From assembly GCF_012838985.1 (NCBI RefSeq), contig NZ_DUOE01000109.1, forward strand, positions 1 through 38,980: a stretch of DNA of 38,980 nucleotides, read 5' to 3'. Position numbers and translations under genes: made by a program. The DNA comes from Corynebacterium sp. GTDB taxonomy: Bacteria; Actinomycetota; Actinomycetes; Mycobacteriales; Mycobacteriaceae. The notes below the pieces were generated by a model. It did no database searches. It worked only from the letters and a program-made list of their open reading frames with translations, and was not told where the DNA came from. Shown here piece by piece: positions 1 through 10,242 of this stretch (position 1 is its first letter; each line of letters opens with the position of its first letter).

Positions 1-2
1 AC

Positions 3-2276
3 GAGGGCTGGGCCGTCGGCGGCCTGCTCGTCGACGAGGTCCTGCTGGCCACCGGCCACGCCGCCACCTGGCCCGGCTCCCTGGAGCACGCCGACCTGCC
101 GGTGCCCGTCGTCATGCCGTACCCGGCCTCGAATCTGCAGGCCATCGGCCCTCAGGACCGCGTGCTCGTACGCGGTGCCGCGCTGACCTTCATCGACGTC
201 ATCCGCGCGTGCGATCCGGAGGTGTTCATCCCCGTCACCCGCACGGGCCGCCTCATGGAGGTCAAGCCCGAGTTCGACGGGGTGGAGGCCGACGACATCA
301 TCGCCGCCGGGAAGGCCCTGCTTATCGACGCCCCCGACATCGCCGCCCTCGTCGATGCCCTGGCCGTCACCGCGCGCCGCCTCCTCGAGCGCGCCGGCCG
401 GGACGGCGATGTCGACGCCGTGCTCGCCGGCACCGACCGCGACGACCCGGACGCCGCCTGGGCCGTCGGCCTGGCGTGGCGTGAGTGCTACACGGCCATC
501 GTCGGGCGTGCCTCCTACGACGGCCGCGACAGTCTCGCGGGCTTCGGGGAGCTGTGCCGCCGCCTCGAGCGCGTCGCGTTCGGCCCGCCGCCCGAGAGCG
601 TGGCCCACCTGGAGCAGCTCGTCGAGTCCGGGAAGGTCGACCTCACCCACCTGGGCCGCGGCAACGAGGACCTCGCCGACCTCGTCCGCGAGCTCGACGT
701 CACGGTCGTCATCGACGCGGTCATCCCGCCGCCCGGCGTCGTCGACGGCACCCTCGAGGCCTGGCTCGTCGATGAGGGCCTGGCGCGCGTGCGCCCCGGT
801 ACCCGCGGCCTCGACGTGGCCCCCGACGGCACGGTCGTCGGCCAGACGAACCTCGCCGCGGTGGGACGCATGACCGAGGACGTCGTCCTGGGCAACGACA
901 CCCTCTCCCGCACCCTCCACGACGTCATCCCGCGCTGGGCCCGCCGCCTCGTGCCCGGACCCGACCACGTCCACGGCATCCCGCCGCTGACCGCCCGTCT
1001 CGAGCCGTGGGCCGCCGAGCTCACCACCGACCCCGCCCGGTGCCGCTCCCTGCTCGAGGAGTTCGGCAGCCCCGTCAACGTCCTCGACCCCGGGCCGATG
1101 CTGGCCAACGTCACCGAACTGGTCGACGCCGGTGCCTCCTGCGGCATCGACACCCGCATCTTCTTCGCCCGCAAGGCCAACAAGGGCCTCGTGTTCGTCG
1201 ACACCGTCCGGGACGCGGGCCACGGCGTCGACGTCGCCAGCGAGCGCGAACTCTCCCAGGTACTGGGTCGCGGCGTGCCCGGCGAGCGCATCATCCTCTC
1301 CGCCGCCATCAAGCCGGACCGCCTGCTGGAGCTGGCCATCGCCAACGGCGTGACCATCTCCGCCGACTCCCGGGCCGAACTGGCCCGCATCTCGCGGCTG
1401 GCGGGGGAGCGCACCGCCCACGTCGCCCCGCGCGTCGCCCCCGACCCTGACCTTCTCCCGCCGACCCGCTTCGGTGAGCGCGTCGAGCAGTGGGCCGAGA
1501 TCGGCCAGGTCCCGGGCGTGGAGATCGTCGGCCTCCACGTCCATCTCCACGGCTACTCCGCCGCCGACCGCGCGACCGCCCTGCGCGAGTGCTGCCGCCT
1601 CGTCGACCTGCTTATCGACGCCGGCCACCACCCCACCTTCATCGACCTCGGCGGCGGCGTCCCCATGAGCTACCTCGACGACGCGGAGCAGTGGCGCGAC
1701 TACCACGCCGCCCGCGACGCCATGGTCGACGGCTACGCCCGGCCCTTCACGTGGAAGGCCGACCCGCTGGACACCACCTACCCCTTCCACCAGTCCCCGG
1801 TGCGCGGGGAGTGGCTGAAGGACGTGCTGTCCGGGGGAGTGGCGGAGATGCTCCGCGAGCGCAGCCTGCGTCTGCACCTCGAGCCGGGCCGCAGCCTGCT
1901 CGACGGGTGCGGCGTCATCCTGGCGGAGGTGGCCTTCGTCAAGGAGCGTTCCGACGGTCTGCCCCTTGTCGGGCTGGCCATGAACCGCACCCAGTGCCGC
2001 ACCACCTCCGACGACTACCTCATCGACCCGCTTCTGGTCACCGACCGCACGACAGGCGAGGAGGTGGAGGCGTTCCTCGTCGGCGCCTACTGCATCGAGG
2101 ACGAGCTCATCCTGCGCCGCCGCATCCGCTTCCCGTACGGTGTGGAGCCGGGCGACGTCATCGCCATCCCCAACGCCGCCGGCTACTTCATGCACATCCT
2201 CGAGAGCGCCTCGCACCAGATCCCGCTGGCGAAGAACGTGGTGTACCCCGGCACGCTCGACGACATCGACCGTTAA
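3..2276 (+). CDS. Fusion protein, 5'-truncated by window edge: C-terminal part of FAD-NAD(P)-binding (PF13454-like) domain + fold-type III PLP-dependent decarboxylase (Y4yA/DAPDC-like)
   Basis: Open frame runs from base 3 with no stop; N-terminal part EVLLATGH...VLVRGAALTFIDVI resembles FAD_NAD_binding proteins; C-terminal half has FFARKANKGLVFVDTVRDAGHGVDVASERE (PLP lysine), GLHVHLHGY, FIDLGGGVP, LEPGRSLLDGCG and GAYCIEDEL motifs of the Orn/DAP decarboxylase fold. Confidence 0.8.
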   Translation, partial: EGWAVGGLLVDEVLLATGHAATWPGSLEHADLPVPVVMPYPASNLQAIGPQDRVLVRGAALTFIDVIRACDPEVFIPVTRTGRLMEVKPEFDGVEADDIIAAGKALLIDAPDIAALVDALAVTARRLLERAGRDGDVDAVLAGTDRDDPDAAWAVGLAWRECYTAIVGRASYDGRDSLAGFGELCRRLERVAFGPPPESVAHLEQLVESGKVDLTHLGRGNEDLADLVRELDVTVVIDAVIPPPGVVDGTLEAWLVDEGLARVRPGTRGLDVAPDGTVVGQTNLAAVGRMTEDVVLGNDTLSRTLHDVIPRWARRLVPGPDHVHGIPPLTARLEPWAAELTTDPARCRSLLEEFGSPVNVLDPGPMLANVTELVDAGASCGIDTRIFFARKANKGLVFVDTVRDAGHGVDVASERELSQVLGRGVPGERIILSAAIKPDRLLELAIANGVTISADSRAELARISRLAGERTAHVAPRVAPDPDLLPPTRFGERVEQWAEIGQVPGVEIVGLHVHLHGYSAADRATALRECCRLVDLLIDAGHHPTFIDLGGGVPMSYLDDAEQWRDYHAARDAMVDGYARPFTWKADPLDTTYPFHQSPVRGEWLKDVLSGGVAEMLRERSLRLHLEPGRSLLDGCGVILAEVAFVKERSDGLPLVGLAMNRTQCRTTSDDYLIDPLLVTDRTTGEEVEAFLVGAYCIEDELILRRRIRFPYGVEPGDVIAIPNAAGYFMHILESASHQIPLAKNVVYPGTLDDIDR

Positions 2277-2851
2277 CGGCCTCGCGGGCGGTCCAGCTGC
2301 CGCTCGAAGGCCGCAAGGTGGCGCTGCGAGCCGTCGATGAGGAACTGGAGCAGCTCCCGCAGCTCCGTGTCATCCTCCGGGGTGGCAGCCAGGTCGTTCT
2401 CGAGCTCCGTGATGTCCCAGGTCTCGAAGTCGACGCCCACCTGGTACGCCGCGGTCTCGCTTTCCAGGCCGCGGGCGAGGAGGTCGTCGTACAGCTCCTG
2501 CAGCTCCGGGTCGGTGAACTCGCCCGGCACCCTGGTGCGGGGATCGTCGGTACCGGCGGCGTCGAGCACACGGAGCACGGCGTCCTGGTGGCCGACCTCC
2601 CCGCGGGTGATGTTGGAGAACACCTGCGTGCCGTAGTTCTCGTCGAAGGCGGTGTAGAGGTCATGGGCGACCTTCTCCTCCTCGATGAGGCGCTGGAGGA
2701 GGGCGTCGCGGTCGTCGGTGTCAGCGGCCTCGGTGGCCTCGGTGGCCTCGGTGGTCACGGACGTGTCGGTGGTGGTCTCGGGCGTGTCGGTGCACGCGCC
2801 CAGCGCGAGGGCGGGGACGAGCACGAGGGCGGGGAGCAGTGTGGTTCTCAT
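2273..2851 (-). CDS. DUF2202 ferritin-like lipoprotein
   Basis: MRTTLLPALVLVPALALGAC lipobox, TEATEATEA linker, then EEEKVAHDLYTAFDENYGTQVFSNITRGEVGHQDAVL ferritin-like helices; start moved to ATG at 2851. Confidence 0.8.
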   Translation of the reverse strand: MRTTLLPALVLVPALALGACTDTPETTTDTSVTTEATEATEAADTDDRDALLQRLIEEEKVAHDLYTAFDENYGTQVFSNITRGEVGHQDAVLRVLDAAGTDDPRTRVPGEFTDPELQELYDDLLARGLESETAAYQVGVDFETWDITELENDLAATPEDDTELRELLQFLIDGSQRHLAAFERQLDRPRGR

Positions 2852-2903
2852 ATCCGGTGCAACACCGCCCGGGCCGCAAAAATTACCACCGGGGTATGCG
2901 GGG

Positions 2904-3614
2904 CTACAATGAGCGCGACAGGGCCTCGGCCGCGTCCGTGAGGGCCGCGCCCCACTTCTCCGCGGGGTGGGGGCGCAGGCGTTCCGACGGCCCGGACACG
3001 GAGAGCACCGCGACGAAGCGCCCGGCGGGGGTGAACACCGGGGCGGACAGGGAGGCGAGCCCCACCTCGCGCTCGGCCACCGACTCACTGACGCGCTCGG
3101 CCTCGACGCGCGCGAGATCGGAAGGATCGAAGGTGACGTCGGGGAGGATGGCGTCGCGAAGCTGGGGTGAGCCGAAGGCGAGGAACACCTTGGCGGCCGA
3201 GCCGGAGGTGAGTGCCAGCTGGGAGCCGACGGGGACGGTGTTCTGCAGGCCGACGGGCGGTTCCTGGGCGGCCACGCACGTGCGGGAGGTGCCGGTGAGC
3301 TGGTAGAGCTGCACAGATTCGCCGGTGGTGTCCACGAGGGCGGCCATGATGGGGCGGGCGGCGTCGAGAAGCTGGTCGCGGCTGCCCGTGCCCAGGGAGG
3401 TGAGGGCGGGGCCGGTGGTCCAGCGGCCGTCCTCGCCGCGGGCGAGGATGCGGTGGGTCTCCAGGGCGGTGGCCAGGCGGTGGGCGGTGGCGCGCGGCAG
3501 TCCGGTGGTCTCGCAGAGCTCGGTGAGCGAGAGAGGATGCGGGGCGACGGCCATCATGATCGCGACCGAACGATCCAGCACCTTGATGCCTGACACTGCG
3601 CTATACTGTCCCAT
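2904..3614 (-). CDS. ltbR: IclR-family transcriptional regulator, LtbR-like
   Basis: wHTH ([23 protein letters not shown]) plus IclR effector domain; divergent from leuCD exactly as ltbR in C. glutamicum. Confidence 0.85.
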   Translation of the reverse strand: MGQYSAVSGIKVLDRSVAIMMAVAPHPLSLTELCETTGLPRATAHRLATALETHRILARGEDGRWTTGPALTSLGTGSRDQLLDAARPIMAALVDTTGESVQLYQLTGTSRTCVAAQEPPVGLQNTVPVGSQLALTSGSAAKVFLAFGSPQLRDAILPDVTFDPSDLARVEAERVSESVAEREVGLASLSAPVFTPAGRFVAVLSVSGPSERLRPHPAEKWGAALTDAAEALSRSL

Positions 3615-3628
3615 ACCACGATACTAAC

Positions 3629-3645
3629 ATCTCACCCAGTGAGAT
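3629..3645. promoter_or_regulatory. Perfect palindrome ATCTCAC-CCA-GTGAGAT, candidate LtbR operator
   Basis: 7-bp perfect inverted repeat, 3-nt spacer, in the ltbR/leuC intergenic region. Confidence 0.65.
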
Positions 3646-3670
3646 TTACACAGATGGAAAGGTGGCATCC

Positions 3671-5089
3671 ATGGCCGAGAAGCTGACGCTGGCCGAGAAG
3701 GTGTGGAACGACCATATTGTCGCGAAGGGCGAGAACGGCGAACCCGATCTCCTCTACATTGACCTGCAGCTCCTGCACGAGGTGACCTCCCCGCAGGCCT
3801 TCGACGGACTGCGCCTGGCCGGCCGTAAGCTGCGCCGCCCGGACCTGCACCTGGCCACCGAGGACCACAACGTCCCCACCGAGGGCATCCAGACCGGCTC
3901 CCTCCTGGAGATCAAGGAGGCCACCTCCCGCACGCAGGTCGAGACCCTGCGCAAGAACTGCGAGGAGTTCGGCATCCGCCTGCACCCCATGGGTGACGTC
4001 AAGCAGGGCATCGTCCACACCGTCGGCCCGCAGCTCGGTGCCACCCAGCCGGGCATGACCATCGTCTGCGGTGACTCCCACACCTCCACCCACGGTGCCT
4101 TCGGTTCCATCGCCATGGGCATCGGCACCTCCGAGGTCGAGCACGTCATGGCCACCCAGACGCTGCCGCTCAAGCCGTTCAAGACCATGGCCATCGAGGT
4201 CTCCGGCGAGCTGCAGCCGGGCGTCACCGCCAAGGACCTCATCCTGGCGATCATCGCCAAGATCGGCACCGGCGGCGGCCAGGGCCACATCATCGAGTAC
4301 CGCGGCGAGGCCATCGAGAAGCTCTCGATGGAGGCCCGCATGACCATCTGCAACATGTCCATCGAGGCCGGTGCCCGCGCCGGCATGGTCGCCCCCGACC
4401 AGAAGACCTTCGACTACGTCGAGGGCCGCGAGTTCGCCCCGAAGGGCGCCGACTGGGACGCCGCCGTCGAGTACTGGAAGACCCTGCCGACCGACGAGGG
4501 CGCCGAGTTCGACACCGTCGTCGAGATCGACGGCTCCGCGCTCACCCCGTTCGTCACCTGGGGCACCAACCCGGGCCAGGGCCTGCCGCTGTCCGCGAAC
4601 GTCCCGGACCCGGAGGACTTCACCAACGAGGCCGACAAGGCCGCCGCGGAGAAGGCACTGGCCTACATGGACCTCACCCCGGGCACCCCGCTGCGGGACA
4701 TCAGGATCGACACCGTCTTCCTGGGCTCCTGCACCAACGCCCGCATCGAGGACCTGCGCGCCGCTGCCGAGGTCGTCGAGGGCCGCACCATCGCCCCGGA
4801 CACCCGCATGCTCGTCGTCCCGTCCTCGACGCTGGTCAAGCAGCAGGCCGAGGAGGAGGGGCTGGACAAGATCTTCACCGACTTCGGCGCCGAGTGGCGC
4901 ACCGCCGGCTGCTCCATGTGCCTGGGCATGAACCCGGACCAGCTGGCCCCGGGCGAGCGCTCCGCCTCCACCTCGAACCGTAACTTCGAGGGCCGGCAGG
5001 GCCCGGGCGGCCGCACCCACCTGGTGTCCCCGCCGGTCGCCGCCGCCACCGCCGTCCTCGGCCACCTGGCTTCCCCCGCAGACCTCTGA
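3671..5089 (+). CDS. leuC: 3-isopropylmalate dehydratase large subunit
   Basis: [39 protein letters not shown] aconitase-family motifs; ATG at 3671 preceded by AGGTGG; GTG 3662 also possible. Confidence 0.97.
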   Translation: MAEKLTLAEKVWNDHIVAKGENGEPDLLYIDLQLLHEVTSPQAFDGLRLAGRKLRRPDLHLATEDHNVPTEGIQTGSLLEIKEATSRTQVETLRKNCEEFGIRLHPMGDVKQGIVHTVGPQLGATQPGMTIVCGDSHTSTHGAFGSIAMGIGTSEVEHVMATQTLPLKPFKTMAIEVSGELQPGVTAKDLILAIIAKIGTGGGQGHIIEYRGEAIEKLSMEARMTICNMSIEAGARAGMVAPDQKTFDYVEGREFAPKGADWDAAVEYWKTLPTDEGAEFDTVVEIDGSALTPFVTWGTNPGQGLPLSANVPDPEDFTNEADKAAAEKALAYMDLTPGTPLRDIRIDTVFLGSCTNARIEDLRAAAEVVEGRTIAPDTRMLVVPSSTLVKQQAEEEGLDKIFTDFGAEWRTAGCSMCLGMNPDQLAPGERSASTSNRNFEGRQGPGGRTHLVSPPVAAATAVLGHLASPADL

Positions 5090-5118
5090 CCACGCCGACC
5101 ACCAAGGAGATAAAAACA

Positions 5119-5715
5119 GTGGAGAAGTTCACCACCCACACCGGCGTCGGCGTCCCGCTGACCCGCTCGAACGTCGACACCGACCAGATCATCCCCGCCG
5201 TCTACCTCAAGCGCGTCACCCGCACGGGCTTCGATGACGGCCTGTTCGCCGAGTGGCGCAAGGACGATTCCTTCGTCCTCAACCAGGAGCCCTACCGCAA
5301 CGGCTCCGTGCTGGTCGCCGGCCCCGACTTCGGCACCGGCTCCTCCCGTGAGCACGCCGTCTGGGCCCTCATGGACTACGGCTTCCGCGTCGTGCTGTCC
5401 CCGCGCTTCGCCGACATCTTCCGCGGCAACTCCGGCAAGGCCGGCCTGCTGGCCGCCCAGATGGAGGAGGCCGATATCGAGCTGCTGTGGAAGCAGCTCG
5501 AGGCTGAGCCGGGCCTGGAGATCACCGTCGACCTCGAGTCCCGCACCGTCACCGCCGGCGAGAACACCTACCAGTTCTCCGTCGACGACTACACCCGCTG
5601 GCGCCTCATGGAGGGCCTCGACGACATCGGCCTGACCCTGCGCGACGAGCAGGCCATCACCGACTACGAGGCGAAGCGCCCCGTGTACAAGCCGACCATC
5701 ACCGCGGAGGTGTGA
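5119..5715 (+). CDS. leuD: 3-isopropylmalate dehydratase small subunit
   Basis: [31 protein letters not shown]...[17 protein letters not shown]; follows leuC. Confidence 0.97.
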   Translation: MEKFTTHTGVGVPLTRSNVDTDQIIPAVYLKRVTRTGFDDGLFAEWRKDDSFVLNQEPYRNGSVLVAGPDFGTGSSREHAVWALMDYGFRVVLSPRFADIFRGNSGKAGLLAAQMEEADIELLWKQLEAEPGLEITVDLESRTVTAGENTYQFSVDDYTRWRLMEGLDDIGLTLRDEQAITDYEAKRPVYKPTITAEV

Positions 5716-5718
5716 GTC

Positions 5719-6120
5719 ATGTCCGACAACCGTTTCGACGAGGGAATCCGCATCCGCCGCGAGGTCATGGGCGACGATTTCGTCGACGCCGCCCTGACCC
5801 GCAACGCCGGCACCGACGGCGAGGACCTGCAGCACCACATCACCGCCACCGTCTGGGGTTCGGTGTGGACCCGCGAGGGCCTGTCCAAGCGTGACCGCAG
5901 CCTGCTCAACATCGGCATGCTCGTCGCCCTGCGCGCGACCGAGGAACTGCGCGGACATGTCCGCGGCGGCCTGCGTAACGGCCTGACCCGCGAGGAGATC
6001 ACCGAGGCGATCATCCACGCCTCCGGCTACTGCGGCGCACCGGCCGCCCTCTCCGCGATGAAGGTCGCCCAGGAGGTGCTCGTCGCCGAGCTGGGCCCTA
6101 TTTCGCCGGAAGCGGACTAG
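5719..6120 (+). CDS. Carboxymuconolactone decarboxylase (CMD/PcaC-like) family protein
   Basis: 133 aa; SKRDRSLLNIGMLVALRATEELRGHVRGGLRNGLTREEITEAIIHASGYCGAP; 3 nt after leuD stop. Confidence 0.85.
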   Translation: MSDNRFDEGIRIRREVMGDDFVDAALTRNAGTDGEDLQHHITATVWGSVWTREGLSKRDRSLLNIGMLVALRATEELRGHVRGGLRNGLTREEITEAIIHASGYCGAPAALSAMKVAQEVLVAELGPISPEAD

Positions 6121-7102
6121 TCAGGTAGTCAGCACCCGTCAGCTGTCCGTCGTTGAAGGACAGCACCCACACGGACGCCTTCTTCGCCTTGATCTCATCG
6201 AGCGGGAGGCGTCCGTTCGCGCTCAACCAGGCGATCATCCCCGGGATCGCCTCCCCCTGGGAGACGACGACGGAGGTGCCGCCGGCGTCGATGAGCTCCC
6301 GGAAACGCCGCTGGCAGGCGACCTGGTTCTCCAGCCACGCCTCATCGCCGAAGAGCTTGTCGACGACCACCTCCAGCCCCAGCTCATCCGCCAGGGGAGC
6401 AGCCGTCGACTGGCAGCGGTCGGGCTCCGCGGAGTACACGGCCACCGGCTTGTAGGGCAGCAGCATGGGCACGAGCATCTCCGCCTGGCGGCGTCCCTTC
6501 TTGTCCAGCGGACGCAGGGAGTCGTCGCCGTCCCAGTTGCGGCGCTGGTGTGCCCGACCGTGCCGGATGTAGAGCACCCGGGAGGTGGCGGGCAGGCGGA
6601 AACGCTTCTCCGCCTTGTCCAGCACGAGGCGGTCGACCTCGTAGGAGAGCAGGGCACGGGCCTCCGCGATGGGCAGCCAGCGCAGCTCGTCGACCTCGCC
6701 GTTGGGGGTGAACTCACCGCCGAGGACCTCCCCGGTCCAGTAGTAGACCACCTTGGTGCGGTTCTGGACGGGGTAGGTCACCTTGCCCAGCAGCTTGCCC
6801 AGGCGGATCTCGAAGCCGGTCTCCTCGAGGATCTCGCGGGCCGCGGTCGTCGGCAGTGACTCGCCCGGATCGACCTTGCCCTTGGCCAGGGACCAGTCGT
6901 CGTAGGCGGGGCGGTGGATCAGCGCCACCTCGACGTTGTCCAGGTCGGAGAGGTCACCGCGCCACAGGACGGCTCCCGCGGCGAGCATCGCGCGGCGGAA
7001 CTGTTTGGCCGGATCCGCGGGGATGACCTGGTGACGGCCGTTGACGAGCAACTCCGGAACCTGATCCTTGTCCACCTCGTGCGGCCTGTTCTTCTTCGCC
7101 AT
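6098..7102 (-). CDS. mutT1: NUDIX hydrolase with C-terminal histidine phosphatase domain (MutT1-like)
   Basis: NUDIX region [26 protein letters not shown], then [13 protein letters not shown] (RHG) histidine phosphatase; start moved to ATG 7102 with GAGGAGAAAC SD. Confidence 0.85.
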   Translation of the reverse strand: MAKKNRPHEVDKDQVPELLVNGRHQVIPADPAKQFRRAMLAAGAVLWRGDLSDLDNVEVALIHRPAYDDWSLAKGKVDPGESLPTTAAREILEETGFEIRLGKLLGKVTYPVQNRTKVVYYWTGEVLGGEFTPNGEVDELRWLPIAEARALLSYEVDRLVLDKAEKRFRLPATSRVLYIRHGRAHQRRNWDGDDSLRPLDKKGRRQAEMLVPMLLPYKPVAVYSAEPDRCQSTAAPLADELGLEVVVDKLFGDEAWLENQVACQRRFRELIDAGGTSVVVSQGEAIPGMIAWLSANGRLPLDEIKAKKASVWVLSFNDGQLTGADYLTSPLPAK

Positions 7103-7225
7103 GTTTCTCCTCGGACCTCGGTTGCGGATGGGGTTCCCCTCATTTTCACCCACCTCCGGCTGATTCGCAGCACCAACCCATCCTTTAAGCTGGTTTGCAA
7201 ACGAAAGAAAGTGGAGGAGCAGCGC

Positions 7226-8224
7226 GTGGTCAACGTAGCGATCATGGGTGCCGGATCCTGGGGTACCACCCTGGCGAAGGTCTTCGCCGACGCCGGCAAC
7301 ATCGTCACCCTCTGGGCCCGGCGCCCGGAGCTGGCCGAACAGATCCGCACCACCCGGACCAACCCGGACTATCTGCCGGACATCCGCCTGCCCGACTCCG
7401 TGGTCGCCACCTCCTCCGCCGAGGAGGCCCTCGACTGCGCCACCATCGTCGTCTTCGCCGTGCCGAGCCAGACGATGCGCGACAACCTCACCGCCTGGAC
7501 GCCGCTGCTGCCGGCGGACTCGACGCTGGTGAGCATCTCCAAGGGCGTGGAGACCGGCACGCACCTGCGCATGAGCGAGGTCATCGCCGAGATCACCGGC
7601 GCCGACCCGACCCGCATCGCCGTGCTCTCCGGTCCGAACCTGGCCCGGGAGATCGCCGAGGAGCAGCCGGCCGCCACCGTCATCGCGTGCGTCGACGAGA
7701 ACCGCGCCAAGCTGGTGCAGGCCGCCGTCGCCACGCCCTACCTGCGCCCCTACACCAACACCGACGTCGTCGGCGTGGAGCTGGGCGGCGCCTGCAAGAA
7801 CGTCATCGCCCTGGCCTGCGGCGTGGCCACCGGCCTCGGCTTCGGTGAGAACACCCTGGCCACCATCATCACCCGCGGCCTGGCGGAGATCTCCCGCCTG
7901 GGGGCGGCCCTCGGCGCGGACCAGCGCACCTTCTCGGGCCTGGCCGGTCTGGGCGACCTGGTGGCCACGTGCAGCTCCCCGCTGTCGCGTAACCGTTCCT
8001 TCGGTGTGCGTCTCGGCGAGGGCGGCACCCTGGAGGAGGCGAAGAAGGCCACCCACGGGCAGGTCGCCGAGGGCGTGATCTCCTCGAACTCGGTGTTCCA
8101 GCTGGCCGAGGCGAACAAGGTGGAGATGCCCATCACGCAGGCCGTGTACGCCGTGTGCCACCGCGGACTGGACGTGCGGGACATGATCGCGGCACTGATG
8201 GGCCGGTCCCGGAAGGCGGAGTGA
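7226..8224 (+). CDS. gpsA: NAD(P)H-dependent glycerol-3-phosphate dehydrogenase
   Basis: [62 protein letters not shown] start after GGAGGAG. Confidence 0.95.
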   Translation: MVNVAIMGAGSWGTTLAKVFADAGNIVTLWARRPELAEQIRTTRTNPDYLPDIRLPDSVVATSSAEEALDCATIVVFAVPSQTMRDNLTAWTPLLPADSTLVSISKGVETGTHLRMSEVIAEITGADPTRIAVLSGPNLAREIAEEQPAATVIACVDENRAKLVQAAVATPYLRPYTNTDVVGVELGGACKNVIALACGVATGLGFGENTLATIITRGLAEISRLGAALGADQRTFSGLAGLGDLVATCSSPLSRNRSFGVRLGEGGTLEEAKKATHGQVAEGVISSNSVFQLAEANKVEMPITQAVYAVCHRGLDVRDMIAALMGRSRKAE

Positions 8225-8246
8225 CCGCGCGGTAGGCTTCCTGCCT

Positions 8247-9326
8247 ATGGAACAGCGCATCACAGTGGGGGTCGTCTACGGCGGCCGCAGCACCGAACAT
8301 GAGATCTCCTGCGTGTCCGCAGGAGCGGTCATGAGTCACCTCGACCCGGAGAAGTACGAGGTCGTCCCGATCGGCATCACGAAGGACGGCATGTGGACCG
8401 TCGGTGAGTCCGATCCGGGCCGTCTGCAGATCCGGGAGGGGGAGCTGCCGAGCGTCGGGGAGGGGGAGGAACTCGCACTGTCGCTGGACCCGGACGACAA
8501 CGGCCTCATCCTCAACCTGGACTCCGGTCAGCCGCACGCACGCATCGACGTGCTCTTCCCGGTGCTCCACGGCCCCTACGGTGAGGACGGCACCATCCAG
8601 GGCATGCTCGAACTCATCGGTCTGCCCTACGTCGGCGCGGGTGTGCTCGCCTCCGCGTGCGGCATGGACAAGGAGTTCACCAAGAAGCTCGCCGCCGCCG
8701 AGGGGCTGCCCATCACGGCGGAGCTCATCCTGCGGGACGGGGAGACGGACATCGCGGACGTCGAGAAGCAGCGCCTGGGGCTCCCGGTGTTCGTGAAGCC
8801 GGCACGCGGTGGTTCCTCCATCGGCGTGTCCCGGGTGACCGACTGGGCGGATCTCCCGGCGGCCATCGGGGTGGCGCGTGAGTCCGACGACAAGGTCATC
8901 ATCGAGGCGGAGATCGTCGGTTCCGAGGTCGAGGTTGGTGTCCTGGAGTACCCGGACGGCACGCTCGTGGCCTCCGTCCCGGCGAAGCTCAACGGCACCG
9001 GCGACTCGGAGGAGGGATTCTACGGTTTCGAGACGAAGTACCTCGACGACGTAGTCACCCCGACCATTCCGGCGCCCTTCCCCGACGAGGTCAACGACCA
9101 CATCCGGGAACTGGCCGTGCGCACCTTCCGGGCGCTGAACTGCCAGGGCCTCTCGCGCGTGGACTTCTTCCTCACGGACGAGGGCCCCGTGCTCAACGAG
9201 ATCAACACGATGCCCGGCTTCACGCCGATCTCGATGTACCCGCAGATGTTCGCCGCCTCCGGCGTCCCCTACGAGGAGCTTCTCGACGTCCTCGTGACTA
9301 CTGCTCTGCAGTCTCCGCGGCGATGA
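8247..9326 (+). CDS. ddl: D-alanine--D-alanine ligase
   Basis: GGRSTEHEISCVSAGAV, FPVLHGPYGEDGTIQGMLE, EINTMPGFTPISMYP. Confidence 0.96.
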   Translation: MEQRITVGVVYGGRSTEHEISCVSAGAVMSHLDPEKYEVVPIGITKDGMWTVGESDPGRLQIREGELPSVGEGEELALSLDPDDNGLILNLDSGQPHARIDVLFPVLHGPYGEDGTIQGMLELIGLPYVGAGVLASACGMDKEFTKKLAAAEGLPITAELILRDGETDIADVEKQRLGLPVFVKPARGGSSIGVSRVTDWADLPAAIGVARESDDKVIIEAEIVGSEVEVGVLEYPDGTLVASVPAKLNGTGDSEEGFYGFETKYLDDVVTPTIPAPFPDEVNDHIRELAVRTFRALNCQGLSRVDFFLTDEGPVLNEINTMPGFTPISMYPQMFAASGVPYEELLDVLVTTALQSPRR

Positions 9327-10242
9327 CCCGTCCCAGGCGGACCAGGACCTCGCTGCTGACGTCCTGCGGGGCGCTCACGGCGATGTCGGTCTCCCGGCCC
9401 AGCGCGAACCAGGTGGCGGCGGTGGTGCCGGTGGCGAGGATGGTGTCCTCGAACCAGACGATGTCGTCGACCTGGTTGAGCTGGATGCCCGGCTCGTAGT
9501 TCTCCGGCGGGGCGACGCCGCAGCGCAGGACGACCGGCTCCCGGCCGTTCGCGATCCAGGCGACCGTGTCCGCCTCAGGCACCTCGGTGCGCTGGTAGTC
9601 GTCGTCGGCGATGGTGTCCGGCAGGGCCTCCAGGAAGTCACCGCACACCTCGGGGGCACCGCCCTCAGCGGCCGTCAGCTGCGAGAGCGGGGCCGGGAAG
9701 GGCTCGTGGTCGGCGGCCGGCAGACCGGAGACGGCCTCCGAGAGCGCGGAGACCGGCTCGTCGTGGCGGCCCAGGGACTCCCCGTCAGCGGTGACCGCGA
9801 CGATCTGCTCCCGGTCGACGGTGTACCAGGTCTGCAGGGTGGAGCCCGGGGTGGCGTCCGTGATGCGCAGCCACTCGACGCCGTCGACGGTCTCGGTGGG
9901 GGCGTAGGGGGTGTACTGCAGGGGCAGGTCGACGCCGCAGCGCAGGGTCACGCGCTCCACGGAGCTGGAGGACCAGGCGGCGACCCCGTCCGGGGCGGGC
10001 TCGAGGATCTCGGCGCGGTCGTGGCCGATGAGCTTGTCGGGGAGGGTCTCCAGGAAGGCCGTGCACTCGGGGGAGTCGGCGAGAGGGGCGGGCAGGTCAC
10101 TCATCGGCACGGGCTGCTTCGCCGCCCGCTCGAACACAACCTTCGCACCGACGACGACACCGAGGACCAGTGCCACCGCCAGAACCAGGGAGAGATAGAT
10201 GGCGGTCCGGCTGGAACGGCTAGTTTGGATAGCGGAGCTCAT
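9298..10242 (-). CDS. DUF3515 membrane-anchored protein with two tandem DUF3515-like units
   Basis: N-terminal TM, then PECTAFLETLPDKL...VTLRCGVDLP and PEVCGDFLEALPDTI...VVLRCGVAPP repeats; ddl-DUF3515-thiL synteny. Confidence 0.75.
   Translation of the reverse strand: MSSAIQTSRSSRTAIYLSLVLAVALVLGVVVGAKVVFERAAKQPVPMSDLPAPLADSPECTAFLETLPDKLIGHDRAEILEPAPDGVAAWSSSSVERVTLRCGVDLPLQYTPYAPTETVDGVEWLRITDATPGSTLQTWYTVDREQIVAVTADGESLGRHDEPVSALSEAVSGLPAADHEPFPAPLSQLTAAEGGAPEVCGDFLEALPDTIADDDYQRTEVPEADTVAWIANGREPVVLRCGVAPPENYEPGIQLNQVDDIVWFEDTILATGTTAATWFALGRETDIAVSAPQDVSSEVLVRLGRVIAAETAEQ

Noticed and set aside
3632-5065. 477-aa minus-strand ORF antisense to leuC
   Set aside because: Gly/Asp/Val-rich shadow ORF; leuC is unambiguous
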